Below, piece by piece: positions 1 to 10,981 of a DNA stretch of 64,000 nucleotides. A model generated the notes under the pieces. The model searched no databases. It worked only from the letters and a program-made list of their open reading frames with translations, and was not told the origin of the DNA. The number at the start of each line of letters is the position of its first letter. Positions within the stretch are counted from its first letter, which is position 1. Source of the DNA: Peromyscus leucopus (Eukaryota; Chordata; Mammalia; Rodentia; Cricetidae); contig NC_051072.1 of the NCBI RefSeq assembly GCF_004664715.2, positions 31,641,994 through 31,705,993 on the forward strand. The letters are read 5' to 3'. The position numbers and the translations under genes are program-made.

Positions 1-138
1 CATTGACAGACAGTCAAGCACACAGAGTCAGCAGGATATATTTTTCCATCATACTCATCAGTGACATTGTTGAGGAATATTTGTACACTGTGTAACAGTG
101 TAGTGCCGTGATTGGTGCAATAAACAGCTTCAATTATA

Positions 139-293
139 GGCGGGCGGTGGTAGCGCATGCCTTTAATCCCAGAACTTGGGAGGCAGAGGCAGAGGAATCT
201 CTGAGTTTGAGGCCAGCCTGACCTGCAGAGTGAGTTCCAGGACAGCCAGGGCTACACAGAGAAACCCTGTCTCAAAAAAAAAATAAAAAAAAG
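139..293 (+). mobile_element. B1 SINE
   Basis: 7SL-derived B1 from 'gggcggtggtagcgcatgcc' through 'gaaaccctgtctc' to an A-rich tail. Confidence 0.95.
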
Positions 294-786
294 AATGATC
301 TGGCTCATTAATTCTCGCTCATCAATTTACAGCACAAGATAAAACTGGCTTTTTATCCATATTTATTTGCAATACTAATAAGCAAAGATCATTCTTCCCA
401 GGAAAAACCAAAAGCAAACCATGTAGATAATATTTACAAAAATATGCACTAATATATAAGCCTAACAAATCTAATAAAATAATAACTATGATATAAGCTG
501 TTGTACAGATGCCTTTAAATTCTACTCAAATAAAATTATTTCTCCAAACAATAATCAATTTTAAATGAATTACAGAGTTATTAATTTTTAGCAAGGAATA
601 TCTGAAAGGACCCAAATTAGTAATTTTATGAATGTCTTTAGGATATAGTGCATTCTTAAAAGTTACATTAATGTTAAGTGGGCATTAAAAACAAATGAGT
701 TGAGTTAAACTGCTCCATGCAAATTTTCAAAGGAGATATGCAACAGCTTTTTGCAGCCCTGCAAGATATGATTAAAACTTGTGATG

Positions 787-927
787 GGCCGGGCGGTGGT
801 GGCGCACGCCTTTAGTCCCAGCACTCGGGAGGCAGAGCCAGGTGGATCTCTGTGAGTTCAAGGCCAGCCTGGGCTACAAAGCGAGTCCCAGGAAAGGCGC
901 AAAGCTACACAGAGAAACCCTGTCTCG

Positions 928-957
<30 letters not shown>
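787..957 (+). mobile_element. B1 SINE, young, with target-site duplication
   Basis: Complete B1 of the 'caggaaaggcgcaaagctaca' subtype with a long pure A tail. A perfect duplication, aaaacttgtgatgg, flanks it, indicating a recent insertion. Confidence 0.97.
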
Positions 958-958
<1 letters not shown>

Positions 959-965
959 TGTGATG

Positions 966-1117
966 GACGTAAGCGTGGTGGTGCATGCCTGTCATCACTT
1001 GGGAAGCTGAAGAAGGAAAATCAGAAGTCAAATATCATCCTTGGCTACAGAGCAAGTTTGAAAATAGTCTGGGCTACGTGAGACCCTGTCTCGAAAATAA
1101 ATCAAAATAAAAAGCCT
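966..1117 (+). mobile_element. Old B1/B4-type SINE
   Basis: Degenerate copy with 'gtggtggtgcatgcctgtcat', 'gggctacgtgagaccctgtctc' and an A-rich end, directly after the young B1. Confidence 0.7.
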
Positions 1118-1861
1118 GTGGCTGGGAGGTCAGAGGCCCTGGAGGGAACCTATAACTGTAGTGTTGAATATGTGTTTTCACGCTGCCATCTAAATATCTA
1201 CATTTATACCCACATATCAGTGCTGCTCTCAGCCTTGGTAGAGGTTCTTTTTACAGCGCATAGAGGTTAATACTCATCTCTATATATTTCTATATCGACC
1301 CCTCCAAGTACCTTGGAGTACCCCCTGAAAAAGGAAGGTGGAAAAAAAATGTAAAAGCCAGAGAATAGGAAGGAATGCTGTAAAATGCTGCCTTCTAGAC
1401 ATGATTATCTGTACTCATAAAATCACAGAAGTTATGGGGACCTGCACCAGCCATACACAAGATGGGCCCAGTGTTCCATCACGAATGGGATACGTACCAT
1501 TGTACATATATATTACTATACTCTATTTTTGTCCCTAACCACCGTGTCCACCTCCTCCCTACTTTCTATCGACCTCAAATAGTTTCTTCTGGTTTTATAT
1601 TGCACATATTGCAACTTCTCTCCTTTTGTCCTACCCCTCCAGTTAGATCTCAACTGTAGACAAAGTTCAACACCCTTTGTGATAAGAACCATGAAGAAAC
1701 GATGAACACGGGGCACACACCTCAGCACACTGAAAGCATTATGTATGGGGACCTAGAGTCTTCACTGTTCTAAAGGGGGAAAAAACCAAAAGTAATGAGA
1801 TAGAAGGGTCTTCACTCTCTCATTCAGTTTAGAAGAACTAAAAGACTTAGCTAGAAAAACA

Positions 1862-2320
1862 ACACAAGAGAAAAAAATAAAGGGGATACAAATTTGGGGG
1901 AGGGGAGACTTAAAAGACCCTGTAGACGCCACTAGAAAACTCTTAGATCTGATCAATATCTTGAACAAAATAGCAGACACAAAAATCAATATATAAAATT
2001 AGCTTCTCATATGCCAAAAACAAATACGCCAAGAAAGGAATCAACAAGTCAATATCACTCACAATAGCTTAAAAAAAAAAAATAGAAATAACCTAAGGAG
2101 GTGAAAGACCTTTACACTGAAAGCTTGAAGACACTGAAGGAGGAAACTGAGGAACATCCTGGGTGATGGGAGAGGATCCAGGTGCTCATGGACCAGTAGA
2201 ATTAAAGATGTGAAAGTGGCTTCGTGACCAAAATAGTCTACAGATCCCACAAAATCCTTATCATATTGCCAATGGAATTCTTCACAAAACTAACAAAGAC
2301 AACCCTAACATTCACAGTGG
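1862..2320 (+). mobile_element. Decayed L1 fragment (ORF2 reverse-transcriptase region)
   Basis: DNA resembles the L1 ORF2 stretch after the reverse-transcriptase active site: 'ggatacaaatttgg', 'cactagaaaactcttagatctg', 'gtgaaagacctttacactgaaagc' and 'ctacagatcccacaaaatcc'. There are many stops and indels. It is antisense to Emb. Confidence 0.8.
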
Positions 2321-2344
2321 AAGCGTCTACATTTTCTACTCTTT

Positions 2345-2470
2345 GTTCATGAGAAAGAAAAGAGGAAGGGGTTGGAAGTAAGGGGGAGTGAAGGAGAAGA
2401 AAAGAGGGAACAGAAGAGAAGGGAGATAAGGGGAAGGCAAAGTAGTAAAAGAGGAAAGAAATTAATGAAG
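2345..2470 (+). repeat. GA-rich low-complexity tract
   Basis: Purine-rich sequence of irregular aggaag and gagaag units. Confidence 0.8.
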
Positions 2471-3601
2471 AAGTAAGAGAAGCTGGAGAATACACAGTGA
2501 CTATTCCTGCACAAGTCAAATCAGGCAAAGGGACAGAAGCTAAACCAAGAGTATACATAATATAATCCAAGTATGATGGCAATTTCTGCAATTGCAAAGA
2601 CCAAACGGTATAATTACAAGAATGCATTATCATTTCCAAGTTGGAATGATTAAAAAAATAAGTCTTGAGTGTGAGTATACAGGGAACTTATGAGGGACAT
2701 GGGAGTGGACCAATCAGAAATCAAACAGCAAAGAAGCAGGTCATTCTGCTATGGATGAGCCCTGAGCACAGCGTCCATGTGAGTCAGAGGCTACTCGGGC
2801 TTCAGAAGTGTTAGGGAAAACTGAACACGAAGCAAAAACGAAAGCAGTTGCTATGGCAACAGACTCCACTTACCAGATACCATGTGGTTCACTAATCTAC
2901 CACAGAATGTTGGGATTTTCATGAAGGCAGTTGTCTCACTCAAACAATTAGTCTTTGTTACAACACTGAGGCCTTCTAATGTTTTCTTTAATGATGAGAA
3001 AAATATTCTAATTATTTATTCCCATGAGGAAGAGATGGATGTTATAATTGCATTTGTATAAAAATTGTTTTAAAAAAATGCTACTGGATGCTATTTCAGT
3101 CACCAATAAAACAACATTAACATGAAGGAGCTGAAACATCCCCATTCCCAGTAGAAGGGTAACTGGAGAAGAGTTGACAGAAATCAAAAACCTCCATGAA
3201 AAATCACAGTAGATGGTTTAATAGAAACTTAGCAGACTTCAATTCATTCCCAAAAACACTGGAAATCATGGACCCTGATACTGAAAGGATTCTACTCAGA
3301 GAAGGGAATGTTTATCCTAAATTACCTGCTTAACAGCAAATCTATGGTAACAAAACCAAAACCAAAGTGAGCAAATAACCATGGGCATGCTTCCAAGGAA
3401 AGACCTCAACATGTCTAGGCTCTTCCAGAAGTATTCCAGCGTCCAGCATTGTTCTCAGGAGTCAACAACACCCTATGTTGTGGCTCTGTAGACCACCCAG
3501 TAGGTCAAGTTCAATAAACAGAAGGTACTGATAGTGATGTACTTAATGGGAGTGTCTTCTTTATTAACAAAGTAATTTATGAAGGTAAAAAAAAGTTTAT
3601 T

Positions 3602-3765
3602 AAACAGGGTGGTGGTGCATGCCTTTAATCCTAGTATTCAGGAGGCACAGGCAGGTGGATCTCTATGAATTCAAGGCCAGCCTGGTCTACAGAACAAATT
3701 CCTGGACAGCCAGGGGTACACAAAGAGAAACTCTGTCTCAAAAAACAAAACAAAACAAAATGAGT
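3602..3765 (+). mobile_element. B1 SINE
   Basis: 'gggtggtggtgcatgcctttaatcc' to 'actctgtctc' followed by an (AAAAC)n tail. Confidence 0.93.
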
Positions 3766-4134
3766 GCGGTTTAGGCTACTATTATAAAGGTCAAATATTT
3801 TAAAAAAAAAATTACAAAATAAAAACTTACAAGTTAAATATAATAAATTATAAAATTAGAAACATTTTAAAATTAAATTTAGCAGTGCATAAGTGTACTG
3901 TGTTTTAAAAAAAAACAAAAACTCTACAGTAGCACACAGTAGTCAGGCTTCAAATCACTCACCTCTCCTTTGCCAGATCAATTCCAGTCCAGAAAATTTA
4001 TCCATAGAAAATGCTCTTCTCACATGGACCATTTCCATCTTTTATGCTGTGTTTTTATATATTTAGATAAACACATGCCTTTCTTTGTGTTACACTTGCA
4101 CTCAGCACAGGGACCTCCTAGATATACCTAAGTC

Positions 4135-4380
4135 TACTGACAGATACTTATTGCCCTTCATTCTCATCTGAAGAATAGTCCTTCTGCAATACAGATCTGG
4201 TTCCCTTCCTCACTGTCCTTTACCAGCAAAGCTGAGGAAAAGTTCTCTTGCGGTATTAATAGAATCACAAAAGCCTAAGGGTGTCATAGCTGTCTCCTTT
4301 AATTTTTAGCTGAATGAGACAGAGGAAAGAGGTACTGAGCAATGTACTTCAAATGCCAGACACACACTGGCAGGAGCATA
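4135..4380. repeat. Direct duplication, copy A
   Basis: About 246 bases in Emb intron 4 that recur at 6101-6345 in the same orientation, from 'tactga' to 'ggagcata', with roughly twenty substitutions and a 2-base indel by eye (about 90% identity or a little more). Similarity stops abruptly on both sides. It may be a local duplication or two copies of an unrecognised dispersed repeat. Confidence 0.85.
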
Positions 4381-4734
4381 GATATAGTTCTAGTCTAGGA
4401 ACAGCAGACTCTGCCACACAGCCAAGGTCTGTGGTAGGCTACACTCTCCCGAGGCTCACACTGAACATCAAGGCTGAAATTACCCAATGATGCAGTTCAC
4501 AAGTAGCATCTTATCTCTGGAAGACACATGACTGTGTTCCGAAATGCCCATACTTGATGACCCAAAACTCAGGCACCACTGTGCATCACAGAGGTATATG
4601 AGACTTTGATAGTCCTCTGAACCTGAAGTCTTAAAGTCACTGATACGTAATATCAAACTATAGTATCTCAGTCTGGGAGCGTAGTAACTCACAATCTAGA
4701 TGACTTAGAGATTCCGTAACACGTTTTAGGCCAC

Positions 4735-5180
4735 CAACCAGCTTCTAAATCATGACACGGGAGACCTATTACTATTTATGAATGCTCGGCCTTATCTTAA
4801 CTGTTACTTTAATCTGTTTCTCTTCATCTACTTTTGGTTGTGAGGCTCTTTAACTTTCTTTCTGTATGTCCTACTTTCTTGCTTCTCATGTCTGTCTGTC
4901 TGGCAGCTGCCTCGTTTCTGACCCCAGTTGTCTCTTTTTTTCTCCCTCATTCTCTTCTATTCTTCCCTCCCACCCAAGCCTAGATTTCTCCTCCTACTTA
5001 TTCTCTCTGCCCGCCAGCCCCGCCTATCCCTCTCCTGTCTAGCTATTGGATGTTCAGCTTTTTATTAGACCAATCAGGTGCCTTAGGCAGGCAAGGGAAA
5101 ACAGCTGCACTTCTTTATATCATTAAACAAGTGCAGCAGAAACAAATGTAACATACCTACACGTAAAGTAATATTCCGAA
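4735..5180 (-). mobile_element. Decayed LTR, family A
   Basis: Same order of segments as the better-preserved copy at 44747-45272: 'aatgctcggccttatctta', a CT-rich middle, 'gccagccccgcctatcc', 'ttattagaccaatcaggtg', then 'caaatgtaacatacct'. Sense orientation is inferred from the AATAAA in 'tctaataaagagctgaac' of the 53972 copy. Confidence 0.65.
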
Positions 5181-5464
5181 ACAGAGGGCTCAATTAACAA
5201 ATAAATTTAAGACGTTTATAGAAGTTATGAAAACCTTGGCAGCTGGCCTTTTGAGCTAAAATTTGTATTTTAAACAGAGATAGAAGAAAAAGAAGGAAGG
5301 GGTGGGTTGGGAAAGGCAAGAGCATGGTCAAGGTTACCTCTTGGGACTCAGTGCAATGTAAATGACTTTCTTTCAGCTGAACTACATTTATTACTATAGT
5401 AATTACATAAAACACGAGGGGCATAGAAATCTAAGGACATAATGCTGAAGTTATAAATACTGAC

Positions 5465-5553
5465 CTCTGATATTAAATGTTCCTCTGAGCTCCTCTTCTC
5501 CATTCAAGAAACAAGAATAATTTCCCATTTGTTTGCTATTAAAAATGATGAAC
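5465..5553 (-). CDS. Emb: Embigin, coding exon 4 (end of first Ig domain)
   Basis: An 89-base exon found by looking for the F/G-strand part of the first Ig domain. Acceptor: AATTATCTCCAG|GTTC (starts at 5553). Donor: AATATCAGAG|GTCAGT (ends at 5465). It completes Arg131 and encodes residues 132-160, including FNSKQMGNYSCFLNGEEELR and then GTFNIR. The motif G-N-Y-S-C supplies the F-strand cysteine (Cys145), 56 residues after Cys89 of exon 3, right for an Ig disulfide. N142-Y-S is a sixth sequon. The exon ends in phase 1, so exons 3+4 are symmetric as a pair. The polypyrimidine tract is short, with a plausible branch region (TTAATAAC / CTCTAAT) about 20 bases upstream. The next exons, for the second Ig domain, transmembrane helix and cytoplasmic tail, were sought on the minus strand of 1-5464 and not found; they should lie left of the window, so the gene is cut by the window edge and not broken. 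Confidence 0.93.
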
Positions 5554-5771
5554 CTGGAGATAATTAGAGTTATTAATACAACCTTACTTCTTACAAATAT
5601 TTAACAAAAATGAAGTCATTAATCCAAATTTTAAAACAGAAATAACTCTGTAAACAGGAAAATTAGAATATTAGCATAACATTCAAATGACTGCAAAGGA
5701 AAAATCCTTAATCAGTAGAAAGTTGCATAGAAACTGGCTACGGCTGGCAGTGTATACCCTTATGTACATAC
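5554..5771 (-). other. Emb: Emb intron 3, 218 bases
   Basis: Short intron splitting the first Ig domain, GT (GTATGT) to AG (CTCCAG), phase 2. It is free of SINEs, unlike the other introns here, and AT-rich. Confidence 0.92.
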
Positions 5772-5964
5772 CTGTACTGACTGTACAAGGTGTTTCCCAC
5801 TTTAGTTGTGTTGAAAACATCAAAATTCTCAAGAAATACATCATCTTTTTTCCAAGTCACATTCACTGAATTCAAATCCCCAGATGTCGTGAACTGGCAT
5901 ATGAGTTCCAGGTCAGAAGGCCTTTCCAAAGTAATGTTTTTTTCTACTGGGGCGCTGGACTGTT
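5772..5964 (-). CDS. Emb: Embigin, coding exon 3 (first Ig domain, N-terminal part)
   Basis: A 193-base exon encoding residues 67-131. Acceptor: GTGATGAACAG|AACAG (starts at 5964). Donor: GTCAGTACAG|GTATGT (ends at 5772), entered in phase 1 and left in phase 2. The translation includes VEKNITLERPSDLELICQFT and VNVTWKKD. The cysteine at residue 89 and the tryptophan at residue 104 are the B-strand Cys and core Trp of an Ig fold. Sequons are N76-I-T, N101-V-T and N118-T-T. This matches the first Ig domain of embigin very closely. The split Arg131 codon (AG|G) is completed in exon 4 after an intron of only 218 bases, so the Ig domain is divided between two exons. With exon 4 it forms a 282-base (94-codon) in-frame cassette with phase 1 at both outer ends. 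The cassette is bracketed by two copies of a direct repeat (4135-4380 and 6101-6345). Confidence 0.97.
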
Positions 5965-6100
5965 CTGTTCATCACAAAAGAACAAGAAAATGTGTTATGA
6001 AAAGTTGTATTTGTAGGCAAATTCAATATGTAGCTCTGTATATATGAATACCTTTTATAAATAACACGTGTACAAACCACTTAAATTTTCAACAGTGGTG

Positions 6101-6345
6101 TACTGATAGATACTTAATGTCCTTCATTCGTCTGAAGAATAGTTCTTCTGCAATTCAGATCTGGTTCCCTTCCTCACTGTCCTTTATCAGCAAAGCTGAA
6201 GAAAAGTTCTCTTGTCATATTAATAGAATCACAAAAGCCTAAGGCTCTCATAGCTGTCTCCTTTAATTCAATAGCTGAATGAGACAGAGGAAAGAGCTAC
6301 TGAGCAACGTACTCCAAATGCCAGACACACACTGGTAGGAGCATA
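6101..6345. repeat. Direct duplication, copy B
   Basis: Second copy of the 4135-4380 sequence, in Emb intron 2, 1966 bases away. Exons 3 and 4 lie exactly between the two copies. No polyA tail or target-site duplication was seen at either copy. Confidence 0.85.
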
Positions 6346-6521
6346 CGTAAACATTGATTTACCCCTGCTTGGTAAGTGAATACCCTTGGCAGTTACTGAG
6401 AAACTGGAATCAATGTGCTATCTCTGTCACTCTCCATAATCATAAAAACATTGAGAATTGTCTTGGCTATCCTGGGTCTATTGAATTTCCATATAAACTT
6501 CAAGATAATTTTTTTTTTTTC

Positions 6522-6672
6522 TAGCCAGGTTCACGCCTTTAATCCTAGCACTTGGGAGACAGAGGCAAAAGAAATCTCTGAGTTCAAGGCCATTCTGGTC
6601 TACAGAGCAAGTTCTAGGACAGCCAGGGTTACATAGAGAAACCCTATCTTGGAAAACCAAAAGAAAAAAAGG
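6522..6672 (+). mobile_element. B1 SINE
   Basis: 'gccaggttcacgcctttaatcc' to 'gaaaccctatcttggaaaacc'. Confidence 0.92.
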
Positions 6673-6689
6673 TCTTCTTTTTTTTTCCC

Positions 6690-7320
6690 AGTGTCTGTGA
6701 CTAACTGCATTGAAATTCTGACGGTGAGTGCACAGAATCTGCTGACTGCCTTTGCTAGGTCGGCCGTTTTCACAACATTCATCCTACTAAACCATGAACA
6801 TGGGAAGTCCTTCTATCTTCTGTCAATTTCTTCCCTCAGGGCCTTCAGATTTTCATTGCACAAGTTGTTCACTTCCTTGGTTAGATTGATTCCAAGATAT
6901 TTTAATTTCCAAGGTTAATATTAGTGACATTGTTTCCCCAACTTTTTTTCTCAGTGTGTTTATCACCACTATATAGAAAAACTACTGATTTTTTTGTTTG
7001 TTTTAACTCTGTATCCTGCTACTTTGCTGAATGTGTTTATCCAGTGTAGTTTTCTGGCAGTGTTTATGGTCTTTTGAGAATCATGTCATCTGCAAATAAA
7101 GTACTTGGACTTCTTCCATTCCTGATGTACGTATCTCCTTCATCTCTTTCACTTAACATCAAGTACTATGTTGAACAGGAGGACTGGGGAACGTTTCTAT
7201 GTCCTTGTCTTATTCCCGATTTGGGTAGAAATGCTTTTTCTCTGTTTAGGATCATGTTGGCCCATGTCAGGTATGGGTGACCTCTATTGGAGTGTTGGCC
7301 AGTGACAAAGACTGTCGTCA
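6690..7320 (-). mobile_element. L1 fragment (ORF2, antisense to the + strand)
   Basis: Typical reverse-strand L1 ORF2 phrases: 'accatgaacatgggaag', 'ttccaagatattttaat', 'atcctgctactttgctgaatg', 'aatcatgtcatctgcaaata'. It is in the same orientation as Emb. Several frameshifts; no intact frame. Confidence 0.88.
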
Positions 7321-7439
7321 TTGCTCTTGGTTATGCTCCAGAGCTTGACAAAAAAATCTTATCGCTGAGGATATCCTATATTTGAGTCATGAAATTAAAA
7401 AAAAAAAAACAGCTGGCATTGACCTGGAAGCTTCACCCC

Positions 7440-8130
7440 TACTGGCTGGCTTTCATAGTGCTGAAAGGTGCTATGCATGCAGCTGACTGGAGGAGGAGAG
7501 AAATCAATCTGGTCCAGCTGTGGAAGCTGCAGGCTACAATTACAGCCAGCCCGGCAGGATGTACCAACCGGGACAACAGCGGCATGAGTATGATGGCAGT
7601 AACCAGTGGCTGAGTGAGAGACAAGATTTAAGGCCTGCTCCTCAAAATGAAACCTATACCTGGCACCATCATCAGGTCCAAGAATCTGTGGCTACACAAG
7701 GTAGAGGCTCTAGGCGAGAACCTACTACTCTCACTCTGCCAATGGGGCACAGTGCTAAACTTGTTCCCTATGGAGTCTCATTACCCTTGTGCTGCTCTGA
7801 AAGATAAATATCTCCCCCTCATCTGGTCTCCAGCCAGTAGAGACCTTGCTGGGGTCAACATGTCACTAACAGTGGGCTTTGAGAGTATGTCACTGGGCCC
7901 TGGGAACACAAGACTTTATCCCTGGCCCCTTTCTATTAACCTTCCACTTTCCTGACCACAAGGAAGTGAGCAACTTCATTCCAATTCATTCTTCTGCTAT
8001 GATGTTCTGCCTGACCGTGACCCAGAAACAACGGAGCCAGCCAAACCTCTCAGAGCAGAGGCAAAGTAACTCCTCCTGCAAGGTGTTGCTCTTATGTATT
8101 TATCACAGAAAGATATTATCTAATATATTA
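7440..8130 (+). mobile_element. Unclassified rodent interspersed repeat
   Basis: The stretch with 'ccaagaatctgtggctac', 'cctactactctcactctgcc', 'cttgtgctgctctgaaaga' and 'atgatgttctgcctgaccg' resembles rodent dispersed repeats that I know without being able to name the family. The short open frame at 7520-7807 belongs to it and is not a credible gene. Confidence 0.5.
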
Positions 8131-8225
8131 ATAAAAATATGAATACACAAATATACATACATGTGCTTTTGAAGTGGTCCAGAATATAACAACAAAAAAA
8201 CTTATTATAAACAAAGAGTAATTGA

Positions 8226-8402
8226 GCAGGGCAGTGGTGGCGCCCGCCTTGAATCCCAGCACTTGGGAGGCAGAGGCAGGCGGATCTCCGTGAGTTCGAG
8301 GCCAGCCTGGGCTACAGAGTGAGATCCAGGAAAGGCCCAAAGCTACACAGAGAAACCCTGTCTCAAAAAAAAAATCAAAAAAAAAAAAAAAAAAAAAAAA
8401 GC
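8226..8402 (+). mobile_element. B1 SINE
   Basis: 'gggcagtggtggcgcccgcc' to 'gaaaccctgtctc' and a long A tail. Confidence 0.95.
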
Positions 8403-8780
8403 ATTTGAGTGCCTGAAATCTTTTAAGTAGGCAGTGAGCCTTCCCAAAACACTCAGAATGACTTGCTTGTCGAGAAAGTCCCCTCCTCGGGGCAAAGGAA
8501 TACTCAGTGACGGGGAATTCATCATGCCTGAATCTACCTGGCCGCACAACTACCACGTGTCCTATCGTTTCCCCTACAGATGATTTATGCTTACAAAAGT
8601 CCTTCTTCCTTTCCAGCAAATGACTTTTCTCTCTCCCTCTTTTTCTGCTACTAAGATGTTAAACACACAAACGTGGAGAAAATGATGTTACACAAAATGT
8701 CCAGCACAAGAATTTAAATTGGAACCGTTGATTTGTGCAGACCAGAGAAAGGCTGACTTTATACAAGAACAGAGTGGACC

Positions 8781-9150
8781 AGGATCCCAGTTGGCTTTCT
8801 GTGGCTGGGATAAAACTTTCTGACTAAAAGCAACTTAAGGAAAGAATGGGTTCCTTTGGCTTATAGATTATATCCACCCTCCACGGAAGCCAAGATAGGA
8901 ACCAGGCATGAACTGAAGCAAAGACCACAGAGGAATGCTGCTTACTGGCTTGCTCCTTCGGGCTTGATCAGCTTGTTTTCCTATAAAACCTAGTACCATC
9001 AACCCAGAGCTAACATCACCCATATCAATGACCAAGAAAGAAAATGCCTCCCAGATCCACCCACCGGCCAATCCAAAGCTGGCAACTCCATCACTGAGGT
9101 TCCTCCTCTCTCCTCACTCTAGTTTGTATCGAGTTGGCAAAAATCCAACA
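8781..9150 (-). mobile_element. Rodent hAT-type nonautonomous repeat (URR1-like)
   Basis: Contains 'ttctgtggctgggataaaac', 'gaatgctgcttactggcttgctcc' and 'gtatcgagttggcaaaa', the reverse of the pattern at 43242-43638. The name URR1 is from memory. Confidence 0.6.
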
Positions 9151-9878
9151 ACACGAATAGCATTATCAGAGGAACGTGAGAAACGTGGGTGCGAGGGGAC
9201 ATAGGACAGTTAACAGGTATGGTGGTATGTACGGATAGATACTCTAATGCTCTATACGTGAAGATGATAATCGCAAGATACAAGAAACTGTGCACTTCAT
9301 AACGGCTACCAGATTTTTAATTCTCCCAAAACATGACGTATGTTTGAGGTGGGGACGGATTTGCCAGTTACCCTAACTCAATTATCCTGTACTGTGAAAA
9401 GGTCTCTTAAGAAGCCATATTCACACTGAAGAACATCTAGACCAGTTGATTCTGGCTGATTAGAACACCATCTGTTCATCTACACAGATGGAGTTTGCAA
9501 ATCCAAAGGCAAAGTTATGTAGGGCCAGCTTTATTTCCTTCAGTAACTACTCACTAGCCACTGCTGCATTTGACCTAGCAGCCCTGTGACGTCTAGATAA
9601 AAATCTTAGATGGACAGTGAATCTTGACCCACTGCTAGTCTCCACCAACCTGAAAATTAAGAATAGAGTAACATGAGAACCTAGCAAAGACGCCCACCCC
9701 ACTCTGATAATAAGTCTCTAGCTGATGGCTCCATCAGTGTTACAGGAAATATATTGGTTCATGGCTTTCTTTTGTTCTGTGACCTCAGAAGTTTATATAT
9801 TTTCTTCCACTAGGGAATACTTCATTTCTGGTAACTTGAATCTGTATTCTAGGCCACCATGGTCTCTCATAGCTGTCT

Positions 9879-9902
9879 CAAAAAAAAAAAAAAAAAAAAA
9901 AA
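9879..9902 (+). repeat. A tract
   Basis: A run of about 23 A following a 'gtctctcatagctgtctc' remnant, perhaps the tail of a lost SINE. Confidence 0.8.
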
Positions 9903-10937
9903 TGAAGTATTTCCTTTAAAGCAGAGTTGTTATTTTAAATTGACAGTATATGCATACCGAAATATCTCGCTGTATCTGGTAAGCTGTATGCATGATACAA
10001 ATAATGTCTCTATACATGATACAAATCCTAACTGCTCCCTTAAGTCACTCTTTTCCAGTGACTACGATAATTATAATTAAACCTATCTCTTTCTTTAGCA
10101 ATCTGTCTTTGGTTGGTTGATTTCCAGGAACTTAAGAAGGTAAAGATCTTCCTTCCTACCCATAAATCTGGCTACATAGATGAGATAAATAGGACTCTTG
10201 ACCAGAGTCTGTAGCTAGTAAGTCAAGACCTCAGACCAGTGACTAGGGTGTTTTCCTGGTAGAATGTATTCAGAATTAGTGGATAAAATGGAGGGCAGTA
10301 TACATTTTAACTCTTTTTTCATCAGAATTTTTCTATCAGCAAGCATTTATTTAAACGGCAAGGTTTATTTAGTGGTGTGGGAGAGCTCCGCGGTGGCCAG
10401 TTGGTAATGTTGCACTTAGATATCCATTTGCCTGTAGGAGCACTCCAGTGAAAATACCAAAACAAACCTGGATCTTGTTTCTAACTATGCGACTAACTAA
10501 TCAAACGGAAGGGAGAGAAAACTTTCCCCTTGTGGAGTCTCAGCAAATCAGTAGGAAGAAAATGACACACCCACTGAACTCCAGTCAAGGCGTTCTATAT
10601 CAGCCAGCCCGGCCAGCTCAGACCCAGACCCACGGTGTAAGAGCACCCACCAACTCCTCCACACCTGGGAGGAAGCTGGAGGGGGACGGGAAAGGTTCTG
10701 AAATGGACTCTCTGATTTCCGGTTACTGGAAGTAGAGACAAAAAGCTTATTAAACTGTACCCCAGGAGAGCCGTCAACGAAATCTAGATTGTGAAGACAT
10801 CCTGCAGGATGCAGGATTGGGTTCTTTCCTGCAGGTAAGTTAAAAATGGGAGAAGCAATAGGTTTCAGAAAGCTGGGGTGATGCATACCTTATATAAAAA
10901 AAAAAATAAATTTTTTTTTTTTAAAGCTAAATAGTAT

Positions 10938-10981
10938 GTGAGTTCCAGGACAGCCAGTGCTACACAGAGAAACCCTGTCTG
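10938..10981 (+). mobile_element. B1 3' fragment
   Basis: 'gtgagttccaggacagccag' to 'gaaaccctgtct', followed by 'ggaactcacac', the reverse complement of its own start, so the piece forms a small foldback. Confidence 0.75.

Larger units (their letters stand above)
1..5464 (-). other. Emb: Emb intron 4, partial (runs off the window)
   Basis: The intron starts at 5464 (GTCAGT on the minus strand) and continues past base 1. It holds two B1s and an older SINE, a decayed L1 piece, a GA-rich tract, a B1 at 3602, copy A of the direct duplication and a decayed LTR. Sequence at 294-772, 1118-1860, 2471-3601, 3766-4134 and 4381-4729 is AT-rich with nothing recognised. No exon for the second Ig domain was seen. 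Confidence 0.8.

Noticed and set aside
2238..2639. 133-codon minus-strand open frame
   Set aside because: It overlaps the L1 relic and the GA-rich tract, which gives Ser/Pro/Leu-rich nonsense.
1..5464. Emb exon 5 (second Ig domain)
   Set aside because: I searched the minus strand for the Trp-Thr-Trp and Tyr-Trp-Cys region of the second Ig domain with flanking splice sites and found none, so it is not claimed here.
7520..7807. 95-codon open frame starting MEAAGYNYSQPG
   Set aside because: I first thought of a processed pseudogene of a Gln/Tyr-rich protein, but the surrounding DNA looks like a rodent dispersed repeat and I could not match the frame to a gene.
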